Assembly (NCBI GenBank): GCA_023393915.1
Contig: JAEXBS010000093.1
Span: 13,428 to 77,427 of the forward strand
DNA from: Bacteroidota bacterium
Lineage (GTDB): Bacteria > Bacteroidota > Bacteroidia > Flavobacteriales > Weeksellaceae
Length of the DNA stretch: 64,000 nt
Direction of reading: 5' to 3'
Positions within the stretch are counted from its first letter, which is position 1, and each line of letters opens with the position of its first letter. Made by a program: the position numbers and the translations under genes. Below are positions 31,174 through 39,735 of this stretch, piece after piece. The notes under the pieces are model-generated. The model was not told where the DNA came from. It saw only the letters and a program-made list of their open reading frames with translations, and did no database searches.

Positions 31174-31875
31174 TTAAAATGAATAATCTACAAATTGAAA
31201 ATCATTTTCAAGAACATTTGGGATCGCATCTTCCACAAGATAGTCCCCAATTTTTGTTCTTCTAAGATCACTTAAGTACGCTCCTACCTTAAGGCTCTGC
31301 CCAATGTCGTGCGCTAGACTTCGAATATAGGTTCCTTTCGAACAATCAACGGTAAAACTGACATAGGGAAGTTGAATATCAACCGATGAAATACCGTAAA
31401 TGGTTGTTTTTCTCGACTTCATTTCTACTTCTTTTCCTTGCCGCGCGAGATCGTAAGCTCTTTTTCCATCCACTTTTATGGCCGAAAACACTGGAGGCGT
31501 CTGAGAGATTTCTCCTACAAAACTTTCAAGGGCTTTTTCAATCTCTTCATTAGAAAGGTGGGATATGTCCTGATGTAGGATCTCAGGCTTTTCGGTATCA
31601 TAAGATTCCGTTTGTACTCCCAGTTTGATGGTAGCTCGGTACTGTTTTTTCTGCTCCTGAATTTCAGAAATCTTCTTTGTTGCTTTCCCTGTACAGATGA
31701 CCAGAAGTCCGGTGGCTCGAGGATCAAGAGTTCCCGCATGCCCGATTTTAAATTTCTTAAGATCGTATTGTTTACGGATTTTGTATTTCAATTTATTTAC
31801 TGCCTGAAAAGAGGTCCAGTCCAGTGGTTTGTCCACTAAGAGTACTTTGCCTTCAAGAAGTTCTTCCTTTTCCAT
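31174..31875 (-). CDS. truB: tRNA pseudouridine(55) synthase TruB
   Basis: A 233-residue enzyme making pseudouridine 55 in the T-loop of tRNAs. The catalytic Asp is in GHAGTLDPRATGLLVICTGK near residue 48. LVDKPLDWTSFQAVNKLK at the start and CSKGTYIRSLAHDIGQSL are further TruB signatures. It lacks the C-terminal PUA extension of longer forms, as is usual in Bacteroidota. It sits 13 bp after uppP and 4 bp before rluF in a single-strand operon. Confidence 0.96.
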   Translation of the reverse strand: MEKEELLEGKVLLVDKPLDWTSFQAVNKLKYKIRKQYDLKKFKIGHAGTLDPRATGLLVICTGKATKKISEIQEQKKQYRATIKLGVQTESYDTEKPEILHQDISHLSNEEIEKALESFVGEISQTPPVFSAIKVDGKRAYDLARQGKEVEMKSRKTTIYGISSVDIQLPYVSFTVDCSKGTYIRSLAHDIGQSLKVGAYLSDLRRTKIGDYLVEDAIPNVLENDFQFVDYSF

Positions 31876-31888
31876 GCAGAGCGAATGA

Positions 31889-32701
31889 TTATTGAAATTG
31901 AGTAAAATAAATAAGTAAAGCGATCCCTACTAAAATACGGTACCATCCCCAAGGTTTGAATCCGTATTTGGTCAGTACACCAATAAAGAATTTAATTGCA
32001 ATAACGGCAACAACAAATGCGATTAAACTTCCTACTAGGAAAAGCATTAAGTTGTTATCTAGCATAAGTAAATCGTAGCCCATCATAGGATTTCCTTCCA
32101 CATTCCATTCTTTCATAAAAATGGAATAAACCAAAACGGCAAGCATTGTTGGAACAGCAAGGAAGAAGGAAAACTCCGCAGCCGCTTTACGCGTTAAATT
32201 TTGTTGCATCCCGCCAATAATGGAAGCTGCAGAACGTGAAGTTCCCGGCATCATGGCTAAACATTGCCATAGACCGATGATGAAGGCACTTTTATAACTA
32301 ACTTGTTTTTCTTCATCAATTTTTGGATTCTTAAACCAAGTGTCAATAAAGAGTAACACCACTCCACCTACAATAAGCATGATGGCAATTGGAACAGGAT
32401 CCCCTAAAACGGCTTCAATTTTATCATCGAAAAGCTTTCCTAACAGAAGTGCAGGAATTACTGCAACGGCTAGTTTTAGGTAAAATTTAAGGTTATTTAA
32501 ATCGAAGAATTTTTTCCAATAAAGAAAGACTACCGCTAAGATGGCTCCGAACTGAATGGAGACCTGATACATCTTAATAAATTCATCCTGCTGATTTCCA
32601 AAGAAGGCGCTGGTGAAGATCATGTGAGCGGTGGAGGAAACCGGAAGGTACTCGGTTAGTCCTTCAACGATTGCAATAATAATCGCTTGTAATAAATCCA
32701 T
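31889..32701 (-). CDS. uppP: Undecaprenyl-diphosphate phosphatase UppP (BacA)
   Basis: A 270-residue inner-membrane enzyme that recycles the lipid carrier for peptidoglycan and other envelope polymers. The two conserved blocks are present: GLTEYLPVSSTAHMI (near residue 15-30) and MMPGTSRSAASIIGGM (near 155-170), which face each other in inverted-repeat membrane topology. About seven to eight hydrophobic segments. Placed between DUF3098 and truB in the ftsX operon, an arrangement familiar from Flavobacteriia. High copy is known elsewhere to give bacitracin resistance. Confidence 0.95.
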   Translation of the reverse strand: MDLLQAIIIAIVEGLTEYLPVSSTAHMIFTSAFFGNQQDEFIKMYQVSIQFGAILAVVFLYWKKFFDLNNLKFYLKLAVAVIPALLLGKLFDDKIEAVLGDPVPIAIMLIVGGVVLLFIDTWFKNPKIDEEKQVSYKSAFIIGLWQCLAMMPGTSRSAASIIGGMQQNLTRKAAAEFSFFLAVPTMLAVLVYSIFMKEWNVEGNPMMGYDLLMLDNNLMLFLVGSLIAFVVAVIAIKFFIGVLTKYGFKPWGWYRILVGIALLIYFTQFQ

Positions 32702-32750
32702 TTGTACTTTTTAAAATGAAATAAGAGTTTGAAAAAGAACTAATTCTTTT

Positions 32751-33014
32751 TTAATTGGGTTTTTTCAGTATGGCGTAAACTTCCACAACAAAACCTAAAA
32801 TAATAAGTAGCGGTGCAAGTCGAATTCTTACGAAAGAAAAAATTCCATCGTTCCAAACATTAGGATCGTACTTCCCATCAACTGTATTGGCGTCAGGACC
32901 TAGCATAAGTAAATAACCTACTGCGATTAGACCTAAACCAATAAGCATCCATCGGTAATTTTCCTTACCGAAATAAAATGTATTTGCTGGGGTTGATTTC
33001 TGATTCTTCTCCAT
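32751..33014 (-). CDS. DUF3098 small membrane protein
   Basis: An 87-residue inner-membrane protein with two hydrophobic segments (NYRWMLIGLGLIAVGYLLML and LAPLLIILGFVVEVYAIL). The central NTVDGKYDPNVWNDGIFSF region is the DUF3098 hallmark as I recall it. It begins 2 bp after ftsX. Its constant place behind ftsX in Bacteroidota suggests a link to cell division or envelope assembly, but no function is known to me. Confidence 0.85.
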   Translation of the reverse strand: MEKNQKSTPANTFYFGKENYRWMLIGLGLIAVGYLLMLGPDANTVDGKYDPNVWNDGIFSFVRIRLAPLLIILGFVVEVYAILKKPN

Positions 33015-33016
33015 AA

Positions 33017-33916
33017 TTAATTGTAGTATAAATCATCAATATTAGAGCGTAAGAAGCGCCAAGTAGCAAAAATAGTACTTACAACTGTGATAAGGATTCC
33101 TACACCTACCACTAAGAGGATGAGCCAGTAGTATTGTGGATCATTTTGAATGAAATCTTGTCCAATTTGACTCGTGAAGTAGTACCAAACTCCAAACAGC
33201 GCAAGTAGTCCAATTAACGAACCTACCAGACCAAGCACGATAGCTTCGATGATGAACGGTTTTAAGATAAAGCGTCTTCTGGCCCCAACGAGCTGCATGG
33301 TTTTGATAATAAAACGTTTGGAGAATATTTTAAGTCGAATCGAGTTATTGATCAGCACAACAGCTAGTACCAGGAACAAAACAGAAAAACCAAGAATCCA
33401 GCGTAGGATGCGGTTAAGGTTGTTATAGACTTCCACCATTAAAGAACTGTTGTTTTTTACATCAACAATTCCCGGAACGCTCGCAATTTGCTTTAAAGCC
33501 CCATCGATCTTTGCAGGATCAACATACTCTGGTTGCAAAGCGACTTCTACAGAAGAAGGGAAAATATTGGTATCAAATAAAGCTTCGGAATCGATTCCCA
33601 TACTTTTTTTGGCTTCTTCACTGGCCATCTCTCTTGAAATGTAGGTAGCACGTTTCACCGGAGCAAGTACTTGAATCTTTTTGAAAGCTTCTTGCTCTAA
33701 CTTCGCAATTTTAACTGAATCTTTTGCATCGTAGTTCTCATCAAAATACGCATTAACGACCAATTGTTCCTTGATATAGTCCGAGTATTTCTGCGCATTA
33801 ATAAGAATCAGCCCCATCAGTCCTAGAAGAAAAAGTACTAGCGCTATGGATATTGCCACAGTAATGTTGCTAGAGCGTAGTCTTCTTTTGTTAAAATCAT
33901 CTGCAGTTTTTGCCAT
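33017..33916 (-). CDS. ftsX: Cell division protein FtsX
   Basis: A 299-residue permease-like protein that with FtsE controls peptidoglycan hydrolases at the septum. One N-terminal membrane span (SNITVAISIALVLFLLGLMG) is followed by an extracytoplasmic domain (about 45-170) and three C-terminal spans around LRWILGFSVLFLVLAVVLIN and the FtsX block LVGARRRFILKPFIIEAIVL. ftsE is not next to it, which is normal in Bacteroidota. It heads a five-gene operon running to rluF. Confidence 0.92.
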   Translation of the reverse strand: MAKTADDFNKRRLRSSNITVAISIALVLFLLGLMGLILINAQKYSDYIKEQLVVNAYFDENYDAKDSVKIAKLEQEAFKKIQVLAPVKRATYISREMASEEAKKSMGIDSEALFDTNIFPSSVEVALQPEYVDPAKIDGALKQIASVPGIVDVKNNSSLMVEVYNNLNRILRWILGFSVLFLVLAVVLINNSIRLKIFSKRFIIKTMQLVGARRRFILKPFIIEAIVLGLVGSLIGLLALFGVWYYFTSQIGQDFIQNDPQYYWLILLVVGVGILITVVSTIFATWRFLRSNIDDLYYN

Positions 33917-34058
33917 TAGAACAAATTTTTCGGCTAAAATAGAAAAAAACTTCCGAAATTTGCCGGCAAACGGCGCAAAAAGTGAGGGATGCGAGTCTAA
34001 AGAATCCTATTAAGTCCTAAGTCTGCTCCAAAGAAAGATAATTCTTAAATTAGCCTCA

Positions 34059-34829
34059 ATGAACGTAAAAGCCAAGAAACATTTAGGACAACATTTCCTT
34101 ACTGATCAAAACATTGCTCGAAAGATTGTGGAGGCACTAGAGACCAAGGAGCTCACAAGTGTTTTAGAGATCGGTCCGGGTACCGGAGTTCTTACTAAAT
34201 ATTTATTAGAAGACCCTACCCTTCTTTTCCTAGCCGAGATTGATCAGGAGTCCATTGACTATTTATTACAAAATCATTCTAAAATCACTCCAAGCACTTT
34301 TGTTGGAGATTTTTTAAAGACTGATTTTTCCTTTGCCCCTGAAGGTCCTATTGGCGTAATTGGGAATTTCCCATACAATATTTCTTCTCAAATTCTTTTT
34401 AAAATCATCGATCATCACGAGCGAATTCCTCTTACGGTGGGGATGTTTCAAAAAGAGGTGGCCGAGCGGGTTGCCGCTGTTCCTAGAACAAAAGACTATG
34501 GAATTCTTTCTATCTTAGTTCAAGCCTATTATAAGGTGGAATACTTATTTACCGTCTCTGAGCAAGTATTTAATCCTCCGCCCAAAGTAAAATCAGGAGT
34601 GATTCGCCTGGGAAGAATTTCAAGGCCAGACCTTATAGGCCATGAAGGACTCTTTAAAAGTATCGTGAAAGCCGGTTTCAATCAACGCCGTAAAAAGCTT
34701 TCCAATGCCCTGAAAATCTTAGGGATTCCTGAAGAATTAAAGACGCATGAATTTATGGATAAGCGAGCAGAGGAACTCTCTGTAGAGGACTTTATTCAAT
34801 TTGCAAGACTTTGGAAAAACCTTGTATAA
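34059..34829 (+). CDS. rsmA: 16S rRNA dimethyladenosine transferase RsmA (KsgA)
   Basis: A 256-residue SAM-dependent enzyme that dimethylates A1518 and A1519 of 16S rRNA late in 30S assembly. KAKKHLGQHFLTDQNIARKI, the SAM motif VLEIGPGTGVLTKYL near residue 36 and the catalytic NFPYNISSQILFKI block near 106 are diagnostic, and the end has FNQRRKKLSNALK. It is read divergently from ftsX. mgtE follows after 103 bp with its own -7 box. Confidence 0.96.
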   Translation: MNVKAKKHLGQHFLTDQNIARKIVEALETKELTSVLEIGPGTGVLTKYLLEDPTLLFLAEIDQESIDYLLQNHSKITPSTFVGDFLKTDFSFAPEGPIGVIGNFPYNISSQILFKIIDHHERIPLTVGMFQKEVAERVAAVPRTKDYGILSILVQAYYKVEYLFTVSEQVFNPPPKVKSGVIRLGRISRPDLIGHEGLFKSIVKAGFNQRRKKLSNALKILGIPEELKTHEFMDKRAEELSVEDFIQFARLWKNLV

Positions 34830-34885
34830 TGGTCCTATGAACAAATTTTAATACTTTGTTCCATCCATTTATAAAGGGTATTGCT

Positions 34886-34893
34886 TATTTTTG
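34886..34893 (+). promoter_or_regulatory. -7 promoter box of mgtE
   Basis: TATTTTTG followed by C matches TAnnTTTG. Start expected near 34900, leaving a leader of about 33 nt, too short for an M-box-type riboswitch. Confidence 0.45.
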
Positions 34894-34932
34894 CCACATC
34901 CGTTATTGTTTCACTAAGAAATCTACTCACTT

Positions 34933-36285
34933 GTGACTGAATCTAATATCGAACTAATTGATCTGTTAAAAGAAGGCATTCTTAATCGAAATGTCAGCGA
35001 GGTGTCCGCCCTGATTTCAGGAATGGAAGCGGTTGATCTTGCCAATTTGTTTGAAGAGATTGATTCAGAAGGAAGAAAGTTTCTCTACGATTTGATGAGC
35101 AATGAGGAGTCGGCCGAGATGCTTCTTGAAATTGATGAAGACGAACGACGCAAATTCCTCTCTACGCTTTCTTCCAAAGAAATTGCAGATGAAATTATTG
35201 GAGAAATCCACTCCGATGATGCGGCCGATATCATTGCAGAGCTACCTGAGAAACAGCAGGACGAAATCATCCAGCACCTGGACGACGAAGAGCACGCTCA
35301 GAACATTGTAGACCTTTTGCGTTACGATGAAGATACGGCGGGAGGACTAATGGCCTCGGAAATGGTCAAGGTTCATGAAAACCTTTCCGTTATTGCAGCG
35401 ATTCGTGAAATGCGAAAACAAGCAGAGGATTTGGATGAGGTCTACTCTATTTATGTAGTGGACAGCAGTGATAAACTGCTAGGTACATTAAGCCTAAAGA
35501 GGCTGTTAACCACGGCCACCACCTCTAAAGTATCGGAAGTATATAACAGCAAAGTTAGGTGGGTAAAGGACACGGACGAAGCAGAGGAAGTTGCTCGCTT
35601 TATGCAGCGATACGATTTGTTTGAAGTTCCTGTGGTCGATTCTTTAGGAAAACTCATCGGTAGAATTACCATTGACGACGTACTCGACTTTATTGTTGAA
35701 GAAAGCGAAAAAGATTACCAGTTGGCATCGGGGATCTCGAGAGACGTTGACCATACCGATACGCTTTTCAGTATGACCAAAGCCCGTTTGCCTTGGCTTT
35801 TTATCGGAATGGTTGGAGGACTTATTGGTTCGCAAGTCTTGCAAGGCAATCAATCCGCACTTCAAGCCGTTCCTGCCCTCATGTTTTTCGTCCCTCTGAT
35901 TGCAGCAACAGCCGGGAACATTGGAGTACAGGCTTCGGCGATTATTGTGCAAGGTTTAGCTAACGATACCCTAGGAAAAGATTCCTTTAAAACGCTTTTG
36001 AAAGAGGTTGGAGTTTCGGCGGCCTCCGGAGTTATTTTATCCATCCTAATCTTTGGTTTCAACCTACTAATTAATCGTCACGATCTTACTATCTCTCTTA
36101 CGATTTCAATGTCTTTATTTGCGGTCATCATGGTTGCGGCAGTAATTGGAACAATCGTTCCTATTATTTTAGAGAAAAATAAGATCGATCCTGCTATTGC
36201 AACGGGACCATTTATCACCACTTCTAATGATATTTTGGGGGTACTGATTTACTTTTCCATTGCCCGCATGATGCTTCATATCTAG
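34933..36285 (+). CDS. mgtE: Magnesium transporter MgtE
   Basis: A 450-residue Mg2+ channel/transporter. The cytoplasmic N domain of acidic helical repeats fills about residues 20-125 (LEIDEDERRKFLSTLSSKEI and similar), two CBS domains follow at about 130-255, and five membrane helices end the protein (about 285-450, with FFVPLIAATAGNIGVQAS, the conserved pore region). The start is GTG at 34933; the next in-frame ATG is about 29 codons on and would cut the N domain. The N domain senses cytoplasmic Mg2+ in known homologues. Confidence 0.94.
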   Translation: MTESNIELIDLLKEGILNRNVSEVSALISGMEAVDLANLFEEIDSEGRKFLYDLMSNEESAEMLLEIDEDERRKFLSTLSSKEIADEIIGEIHSDDAADIIAELPEKQQDEIIQHLDDEEHAQNIVDLLRYDEDTAGGLMASEMVKVHENLSVIAAIREMRKQAEDLDEVYSIYVVDSSDKLLGTLSLKRLLTTATTSKVSEVYNSKVRWVKDTDEAEEVARFMQRYDLFEVPVVDSLGKLIGRITIDDVLDFIVEESEKDYQLASGISRDVDHTDTLFSMTKARLPWLFIGMVGGLIGSQVLQGNQSALQAVPALMFFVPLIAATAGNIGVQASAIIVQGLANDTLGKDSFKTLLKEVGVSAASGVILSILIFGFNLLINRHDLTISLTISMSLFAVIMVAAVIGTIVPIILEKNKIDPAIATGPFITTSNDILGVLIYFSIARMMLHI

Positions 36286-36411
36286 AACGATACGCGTGCT
36301 TCTTACTTCAATGAAACTCTGAAGTATTTCCTATGAATAGTTGAACGTGTTCTAAGCGAAAATCACTTTAGACAAACCGAGTACCTAAAGATGCGTGTCT
36401 TGGAAAAATAA

Positions 36412-37191
36412 CTATTTAAAACCTTCAAATACGCCAAGCCCAAAAAGTGCAAAGTCGTATTTAACGGGATCAAATGGATCCATTTTTCGTAAAGCCTGAT
36501 CCAATTCAAATAGTGCTTTTGCATCGTTTTGTTTTCTAGAAAGAAGGCCCAGTTTTCTTGCCACATTTCCCGCATGAACATCTAAGGGACAGGAGAGTTT
36601 GGCCATGGGAATGTCTTTCCAAATCCCTAGATCCACCCCTGTTTGATCGACCCTACAAAACCAGCGAAGCATCATATTGATTCTTTTTGCTGCGCTACCT
36701 ACTCTAGGATCACTAATATGTTTTCGAGCCCGATGCGTGGGCATCGATTCGAAAAACACCTTCTTGAACTCTGAAATGGAAACCTGCATCGAATCTGCCT
36801 CTTGATTGGAAGTGAAAACCTTCTCTAGGCCTCCATGATTTTGGTATATGTTTCTTAAACCTAAAACAAAAGCGGATAAATCCTCGGAATTAAAGGTTCG
36901 ATGAACAAAACCTTCTAGACGCTCGCTTTGCTCTAAAGAACTTTCCATGATGAAATCGTAAGGGGACTCCCCCATGAGCTCCATCATTTTAGAGGCATTT
37001 TTTATGATCATCTTCCGATTCCCCCAGGCGATAGTAGCCGCAAGAAATCCGGAGATCTCCTGGTCTTCTTTCAAGGAAAATCGGTGAGGAATCTGCACAG
37101 GATCCGAATCAATAAAATCGGAAGTATTGTACTGCTGCACTTTCTCGTCCAAGAAATTTTTGATCTCTTTTCTGCTTAGTGATTGCGGCAT
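36412..37191 (-). CDS. TIGR02757 family protein (DUF2400)
   Basis: A 259-residue protein of the TIGR02757/DUF2400 family. Marked blocks are PVQIPHRFSLKEDQEISGFL, ATIAWGNRKMIIKNASKMM and LSCPLDVHAGNVARKLGLLS near the C-terminus. The fold of this family is related to helix-hairpin-helix base-excision glycosylases as I recall, but the catalytic role is not established. It starts 9 bp after rnz on the same strand. No signal peptide or membrane segment. Confidence 0.85.
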   Translation of the reverse strand: MPQSLSRKEIKNFLDEKVQQYNTSDFIDSDPVQIPHRFSLKEDQEISGFLAATIAWGNRKMIIKNASKMMELMGESPYDFIMESSLEQSERLEGFVHRTFNSEDLSAFVLGLRNIYQNHGGLEKVFTSNQEADSMQVSISEFKKVFFESMPTHRARKHISDPRVGSAAKRINMMLRWFCRVDQTGVDLGIWKDIPMAKLSCPLDVHAGNVARKLGLLSRKQNDAKALFELDQALRKMDPFDPVKYDFALFGLGVFEGFK

Positions 37192-37200
37192 AACTGAAGG

Positions 37201-38133
37201 TTATAGGAATGGAAACGCCTCGATTTTAATCGCTTCTAATTGCGAGGGTAAAAAGCTTCTTGGAAACACTTCCCTAGCTTCATCGGTAAACACCGTGAGG
37301 TCGTGGTAGCGATTCGAGAAATGACCTAAAATGAGTTTTCCCACTTGCGCTTTTTTTGCAATTTCTGCAGCTTCCCTAGCGGTAGAATGTCCCGTAAAAT
37401 CGGCCATCTCTTTTAAATCATGCAAAAAGGTCGATTCATGGTAAAGCACATCGACGTTTTTAATAATTGGAATTATAGATTCTCTATAGCGGGTATCGCT
37501 ACAAAAGGCGTAAGAAACTGAAGGAAAGGCATCGGTGGTTAATCGTTCGTTTTTAATTACTTCTCCACTTTCAAGCGTATAGTCCTTCCCTTTTTTTAAC
37601 AGTGGGAAATCGCAGACCTGAATCTCTGGAAACTCATTAATGGCCTTGCGGTTGATGTGTCTTTCTTTGGGCTTTTCTTTGAAAAGATAGCCGTTGCAGT
37701 AGATTCGATGATCCAGTGGAATGGTAAAAACTTCCACTCGGGCGTCTTCATAGATTTTTTCGGACTCCTTACTCTCAAGTTCGTGGTAGACCACTTCAAA
37801 TCCTTTGTGCGTTTCGCTTACTTTAAAAATAAGTTCAAGCATCTCTTTAATTCCTTTCGGCCCGTAGACGTGCAAAGGTGTTTCTCTTCCTAAGAGTCGA
37901 AAAGAGGCAATGAGTCCGGGAAGACCAAAACAATGGTCCCCGTGCAAGTGCGAAATAAAGATATGGTTGATCTTTGAGAATCGAGCTTTGGCTTTTCTTA
38001 ATTGCACCTGGGTTCCTTCTCCACAATCGATTAGAAAGCTTCTTTCTTCCATTTCTAACAGCTGCGCCGTAGGAGAAGAATGAATCGTCGGAATGGCTGA
38101 ATTAAAGCCTAGAATGGTTAAATAAGTACTCAA
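37201..38133 (-). CDS. rnz: Ribonuclease Z
   Basis: A 310-residue metallo-beta-lactamase-fold endonuclease that trims the 3' ends of tRNA precursors. The zinc motif ISHLHGDHCFGLPGLIASF is near residue 62, with further ligands in FCSDTRY, YHESTFLHD and LILGHFSNRY. The GFNSAIPTIHSSPTAQLLEM start is typical, and length matches the short-form (bacterial) RNase Z. Co-transcribed with the TIGR02757 gene 9 bp downstream. Confidence 0.94.
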   Translation of the reverse strand: MSTYLTILGFNSAIPTIHSSPTAQLLEMEERSFLIDCGEGTQVQLRKAKARFSKINHIFISHLHGDHCFGLPGLIASFRLLGRETPLHVYGPKGIKEMLELIFKVSETHKGFEVVYHELESKESEKIYEDARVEVFTIPLDHRIYCNGYLFKEKPKERHINRKAINEFPEIQVCDFPLLKKGKDYTLESGEVIKNERLTTDAFPSVSYAFCSDTRYRESIIPIIKNVDVLYHESTFLHDLKEMADFTGHSTAREAAEIAKKAQVGKLILGHFSNRYHDLTVFTDEAREVFPRSFLPSQLEAIKIEAFPFL

Positions 38134-38175
38134 TATAAATAAGCCTCTTTAGGAAAGAGTAAGATTTGACAAATA

Positions 38176-38183
38176 CAAAGTTA
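38176..38183 (-). promoter_or_regulatory. -7 promoter box of rnz
   Basis: TAACTTTG on the minus strand fits TAnnTTTG, 42 bp upstream of the rnz start. No TTG at the expected distance. Confidence 0.35.
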
Positions 38184-38199
38184 ATAAATTTCCTTTAGT

Positions 38200-38772
38200 C
38201 TAAATTTCCAGGTCTTTTAATAGGGCATTGAGCGCATTTCGACGGTGAGAAATCTTGTTTTTCTCTTCTGGGTCCATCTGAGCAAAAGTCAGATCAAAAC
38301 CCTCTGGAACAAAAATCGGGTCGTAGCCAAATCCTTTGTGTCCTTTGTTCTCTTCTAGTAGATGTCCGTAAACCCGGCCTTCATAATAAGATGGTCCTTC
38401 GCTAGTGTAATAACAAAGTACAGTAATAAAGTAGGCTTCTCTTCCCTTTTTTCCTTCCATTTCTTCAAGTACTTTTTCGATGTTCTTTCCAAAATCATGA
38501 TCCGAGGCGTAGCGAGCAGAATATATACCAGGCCTTCCGTCTAACTGCGGAACAACCAATCCCGAGTCGTCTCCTAAGGAAGGTATTCCTGTTTTTTTAT
38601 AGCAAAATTCTGCTTTGATCAAAGCATTTTCATGAAAGGTGTTTCCGTCTTCAATGATTTCTTCAGTAATCTCAACATCGCTTAGACTCTTAATGAGGAA
38701 CTCCCCCTCTAGCATTTGTTGGATTTCTTCTTTTTTATGGAGGTTGTGCGTTGCAACAAGTAAGGTTTTCAT
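38200..38772 (-). CDS. rdgB: Non-canonical purine NTP pyrophosphatase RdgB/HAM1
   Basis: A 190-residue housecleaning enzyme hydrolysing ITP, dITP and XTP. Start LLVATHNLHKKEEIQQML, the catalytic block GIPSLGDDSGLVVPQLDGRP near residue 65, and the ending GFGYDPIFVPEGFD plus KISHRRNAL are family signatures. Length normal. It follows the CPBP protease gene by 19 bp and is probably co-transcribed with it. Confidence 0.95.
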   Translation of the reverse strand: MKTLLVATHNLHKKEEIQQMLEGEFLIKSLSDVEITEEIIEDGNTFHENALIKAEFCYKKTGIPSLGDDSGLVVPQLDGRPGIYSARYASDHDFGKNIEKVLEEMEGKKGREAYFITVLCYYTSEGPSYYEGRVYGHLLEENKGHKGFGYDPIFVPEGFDLTFAQMDPEEKNKISHRRNALNALLKDLEI

Positions 38773-38791
38773 AAAACGTTTAAGGGCTTAA

Positions 38792-39625
38792 TTATTCCGA
38801 ATGGTGGATTTCAAATTTATTGGTAAAAAGGTAATAAAACAAACCAAAGAGCACAAGTCCTGCCCCAAGGAGCACATAAGGAGAGAAACCAAAAAATTCA
38901 GCAAAACTTTCGGTGCCCCCGTAGGTAATCAGTAGAACGGATATACCGTTGTTGAAGGCGTGTAGTAAAATTGGCATGAGTAGTGATCGGGTTCTATGGT
39001 ACACAAGTCCCAATACATAGCCTAAAAGAACCGCTCCTACAAATTGCCATGGGTTTCCATGTACGAGTCCAAAAATCACAGCAGCGATCCAAATCGCGCT
39101 AATTGGCTTTATACCTCGATTGATAAGTCCTTTTTGAATAATACCACGAAAAACAATTTCTTCAAAAATCGGTGCCATCACAACGGCTAGAATAATCATC
39201 GTTAAGGTATCGGAAGTAAGCATTTGCATCATAGAGGAAAACCATTCGTACAGAGGACCGAAAAAAGGGCCCGTTGTAGGAATTTGAAGGGTAATGAATT
39301 CCGCTATGAGCATCATACCTAGCATCAATGGAAAAATAAGGACGTAGGTAAAGAAATTCTTTGTTGAAAAATTAAAGGAAAGTTTACTTCCGGTTTGAGG
39401 ACGGCAGATAAAATAATCAAAGGCCATAATCGCTCCTAGCCACATCACTAGATTGGTTAGAATCAAGTAAAGCGACTCGTATTGGAAGTTTCTTCCAAAG
39501 ACCATCATTCCAAGAACATTAAGTACAGAGAGGGCAAAAAGTGGGACCATGCCTCCCAAAAAAAGTACTAGGGCTCCTTTCCAATCAAAGGAGTACGATT
39601 TACGAAGGAAATTATTTTCTTGCAT
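38792..39625 (-). CDS. CPBP-family intramembrane glutamic protease
   Basis: A 277-residue integral membrane protein with seven to eight hydrophobic segments. The CPBP/Rce1 signatures are present: EE-x3-R in APIFEEIVFRGIIQ (near residue 155) and the His motifs in FGLVHGNPWQFVGA and PILLHAFNNGISVL. Members act as proteases or are linked to bacteriocin self-protection; nothing nearby suggests a bacteriocin. It stands upstream of rdgB with a short gap. Confidence 0.88.
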   Translation of the reverse strand: MQENNFLRKSYSFDWKGALVLFLGGMVPLFALSVLNVLGMMVFGRNFQYESLYLILTNLVMWLGAIMAFDYFICRPQTGSKLSFNFSTKNFFTYVLIFPLMLGMMLIAEFITLQIPTTGPFFGPLYEWFSSMMQMLTSDTLTMIILAVVMAPIFEEIVFRGIIQKGLINRGIKPISAIWIAAVIFGLVHGNPWQFVGAVLLGYVLGLVYHRTRSLLMPILLHAFNNGISVLLITYGGTESFAEFFGFSPYVLLGAGLVLFGLFYYLFTNKFEIHHSE

Positions 39626-39656
39626 TGGCTAAGTGTACAGTTTACTTTAATAAAAG

Positions 39657-39664
39657 CAAATATA
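39657..39664 (-). promoter_or_regulatory. -7 promoter box of the CPBP-rdgB operon
   Basis: TATATTTG followed by C on the minus strand, 31 bp upstream of the CPBP start; no clear TTG element. Confidence 0.4.
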
Positions 39665-39735
39665 ATAATTCCCTTAAGGCGGGGCATTTTTTAATCTGAC
39701 AAAAAAATACGATTTTTGCAAGCACAAATTTCTAC

